Shown here: piece after piece, positions 5,694 through 6,457 of the stretch
Layout of the letters: every line of letters starts with the position of its first letter
How positions within the stretch are numbered: position 1 is the stretch's first letter
Source: Holdemanella sp. MSK.7.32
GTDB lineage: Bacteria; Bacillota_I; Bacilli_A; Erysipelotrichales; Erysipelotrichaceae
Assembly (NCBI RefSeq): GCF_024460475.1
Contig: NZ_JANFYN010000074.1
Span: forward strand, 1-6,457
Direction: 5' to 3'
DNA length: 6,457 bases
Made by a program: the position numbers and the translations under genes
The notes under the pieces: model-generated
Told to the model about the DNA's origin: nothing
Database searches by the model: none
The model's input: only the letters and a program-made list of their open reading frames with translations

Positions 5694-6247
5694 GCACGTC
5701 CTGAATATTTTCCGTCGTTTGTGTTGACAACGATCATTTCATCTTGGTTGATGAATAAAGGAACTTTTACTTCTAATCCAGTTTCTAATACCGCATTTTT
5801 ACTAGCACTTGTTGCTGTGTCTCCCTTTACCGCCTGTTCGCATTCAACAACTTTCAATGTTGCCTTATCTGGTAAAATAACACCTAAGATTTCACCTTCA
5901 TAGCTAGAAATATTTACGTTTGAATTTGGAACTATAAAGTTTCTTTCCCATTTTAAACGATCCATAGGAATTTCAACCTGGTCATATGTTTCATTATCCA
6001 TAAATACCATAGCTTCATCTGTATCATATAAATACTGCATTTCTCTTTTTTCAATCTGAGCTGGTTCAACCTTTTCGCCACCACCCCAAGACAATTCAAC
6101 ATTACTTCCAGTACGAACATTACGAACTTTCGCCTTAACAACCATGGCACTACGAGCTGTTTTATTTTGTGACGCTTCTAAAACCGTATAGATTTCGCCA
6201 TCCACTAAAATTGTAAGACCTGGTTTTAAATCATTTGAACTAATCAT
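5687..6247 (-). CDS. efp: Translation elongation factor P with Arg at the modification-loop tip
   Basis: EF-P binds ribosomes stalled on consecutive prolines and speeds peptide-bond formation. The 186-residue length and three-domain layout are standard: a KOW-like domain I (about 1-63, opening MISSNDLKPGLTILVDGEIY) and two OB-like domains (about 66-128 and 129-186), with landmarks GGEKVEPAQIEKREMQYLY, GDTATSASKNAVLETG and the end NTNDGKYSGRAK. The loop that reaches the peptidyl-transferase centre reads ASQNKTARSAMVV (25-37), so residue 32 is Arg where Bacillus EF-P has Lys in PGKGAA. The loop resembles the Arg32 EF-Ps that are rhamnosylated by EarP in some proteobacteria. No modification enzyme is encoded in this window. 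AAAGGAG lies nine bases upstream of the ATG, and a strong promoter precedes it. It is a monocistronic unit with its own terminator. Confidence 0.97.
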   Translation of the reverse strand: MISSNDLKPGLTILVDGEIYTVLEASQNKTARSAMVVKAKVRNVRTGSNVELSWGGGEKVEPAQIEKREMQYLYDTDEAMVFMDNETYDQVEIPMDRLKWERNFIVPNSNVNISSYEGEILGVILPDKATLKVVECEQAVKGDTATSASKNAVLETGLEVKVPLFINQDEMIVVNTNDGKYSGRAK

Positions 6248-6287
6248 GTTTATTAACTCCTTTTAAATTGTATGTATAACCTAAATT

Positions 6288-6315
6288 ATTTTATATCACG
6301 CAAAAAAATTGTCAA
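6288..6315 (-). promoter_or_regulatory. SigA-type promoter of efp
   Basis: A consensus -35 TTGACA (6310-6315) is followed, after 16 bases, by TAAAAT (6288-6293, one mismatch to TATAAT) on the minus strand. The overlapping sequence TGATATAAA could alternatively serve as an extended -10, at a shorter spacing. Transcription would start near 6281, giving a leader of about 34 bases that contains the efp ribosome binding site. Confidence 0.75.
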
Positions 6316-6344
6316 GAAAAAGAAAAAAAGCACCGAAGTGCTTT
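6316..6344 (-). terminator. Rho-independent terminator of a transcript entering from the right
   Basis: On the minus strand a perfect 7-bp stem (AAAGCAC/GTGCTTT, 6327-6344) with a stable TTCG tetraloop runs into TTTTCTTTTTC. Its last base abuts the -35 box of the efp promoter. On the plus strand the tail would be only a mixed T/C tract, so the direction is clear. Confidence 0.85.
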
Positions 6345-6457
6345 CTCTCATCGAAAGGATCGATAAAGTAATTTCTTATGTGTTTTAAGGAAGGATATAT
6401 ACACCCGTCTTTAGAGGTTTGCACCATGAATGTTTAGAGGCTATTCTGAGAAAAAGT
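6345..6457 (-). other. Right-edge region with no supported gene, probable 3' end of an upstream minus-strand transcript
   Basis: No convincing start, ribosome binding site or family similarity is visible. All three minus frames stop early: TAA at 6434-6436, TAA at 6385-6387 and TAG near 6443. This is compatible with the last few codons of an upstream gene followed by a 3' untranslated region. A small perfect hairpin, ATCGA/TCGAT (6350-6364), sits just before the terminator. The 8-base word TTTAGAGG occurs twice on the plus strand (6410-6417 and 6433-6440). A non-coding RNA end is possible, but I recognise no known family. Confidence 0.35.

Noticed and set aside
6296..6427. 43-codon minus-strand reading frame from an ATG at 6427
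   Set aside because: It runs straight through the UUCG terminator and the efp promoter and has no ribosome binding site.
6389..6457. Plus-strand open frame reaching the window edge, preceded by GGAAGG
   Set aside because: There is no ATG or GTG near the purine-rich site, only a distant TTG, and the stretch is too short to judge.

Overview
This is a low-GC, densely packed chromosomal segment, with every confident gene on the minus strand (transcription runs right to left). The gene order, the intrinsic terminators with T-tails, the strong AGGAGG/AAGGAG ribosome binding sites and the protein sequences all fit a Firmicutes/Bacillota genome. The short intergenic spaces, the order cmk-der-gpsA-hup without a ribosomal S1 gene between cmk and der, and the divergent EF-P suggest the Erysipelotrichia branch. 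That placement is an inference that I could not test.

Right to left, the window opens with about 110 bases with no supported gene, ending in a clear UUCG-loop terminator (about 6316-6344) that belongs to something upstream of the window. Directly after its T-tail come a promoter and efp (elongation factor P) as a single-gene unit, closed by a hairpin that contains the efp stop codon. A second promoter at 5646-5674, partly inside the efp terminator tail, starts the main operon. Its genes are an unrecognised tail-anchored membrane protein (4856-5620), cmk (cytidylate kinase), der (ribosome-assembly GTPase with two G domains), gpsA (glycerol-3-phosphate dehydrogenase) and hup (HU nucleoid protein). 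Gaps in this operon are 1 to 20 bases or small overlaps, so translational coupling is likely. A perfect palindromic terminator follows, again containing the stop codon. Then comes a membrane phosphoglycerol transferase of the LtaS/OpgB family (159-1529) and, overlapping it by four bases, the start of another small membrane protein gene that appears frameshifted and leaves the window.

Functionally this is core growth machinery: translation (EF-P), ribosome assembly (Der), pyrimidine nucleotide supply (Cmk), chromosome packaging (HU) and envelope lipid metabolism. GpsA makes sn-glycerol-3-phosphate, the precursor of phosphatidylglycerol, and the OpgB/LtaS-like enzyme would use phosphatidylglycerol as its donor, so the left half has a plausible biosynthetic link.

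I found no mobile element, CRISPR array, tRNA or rRNA. There is no strong candidate for a wholly new system. The points most worth a second look are the EF-P loop, which carries Arg at the modification site in a sequence resembling the EarP-type loop; the unknown tail-anchored protein at the head of the operon; the two stop-in-stem terminators; and the apparent frameshift at the left edge.
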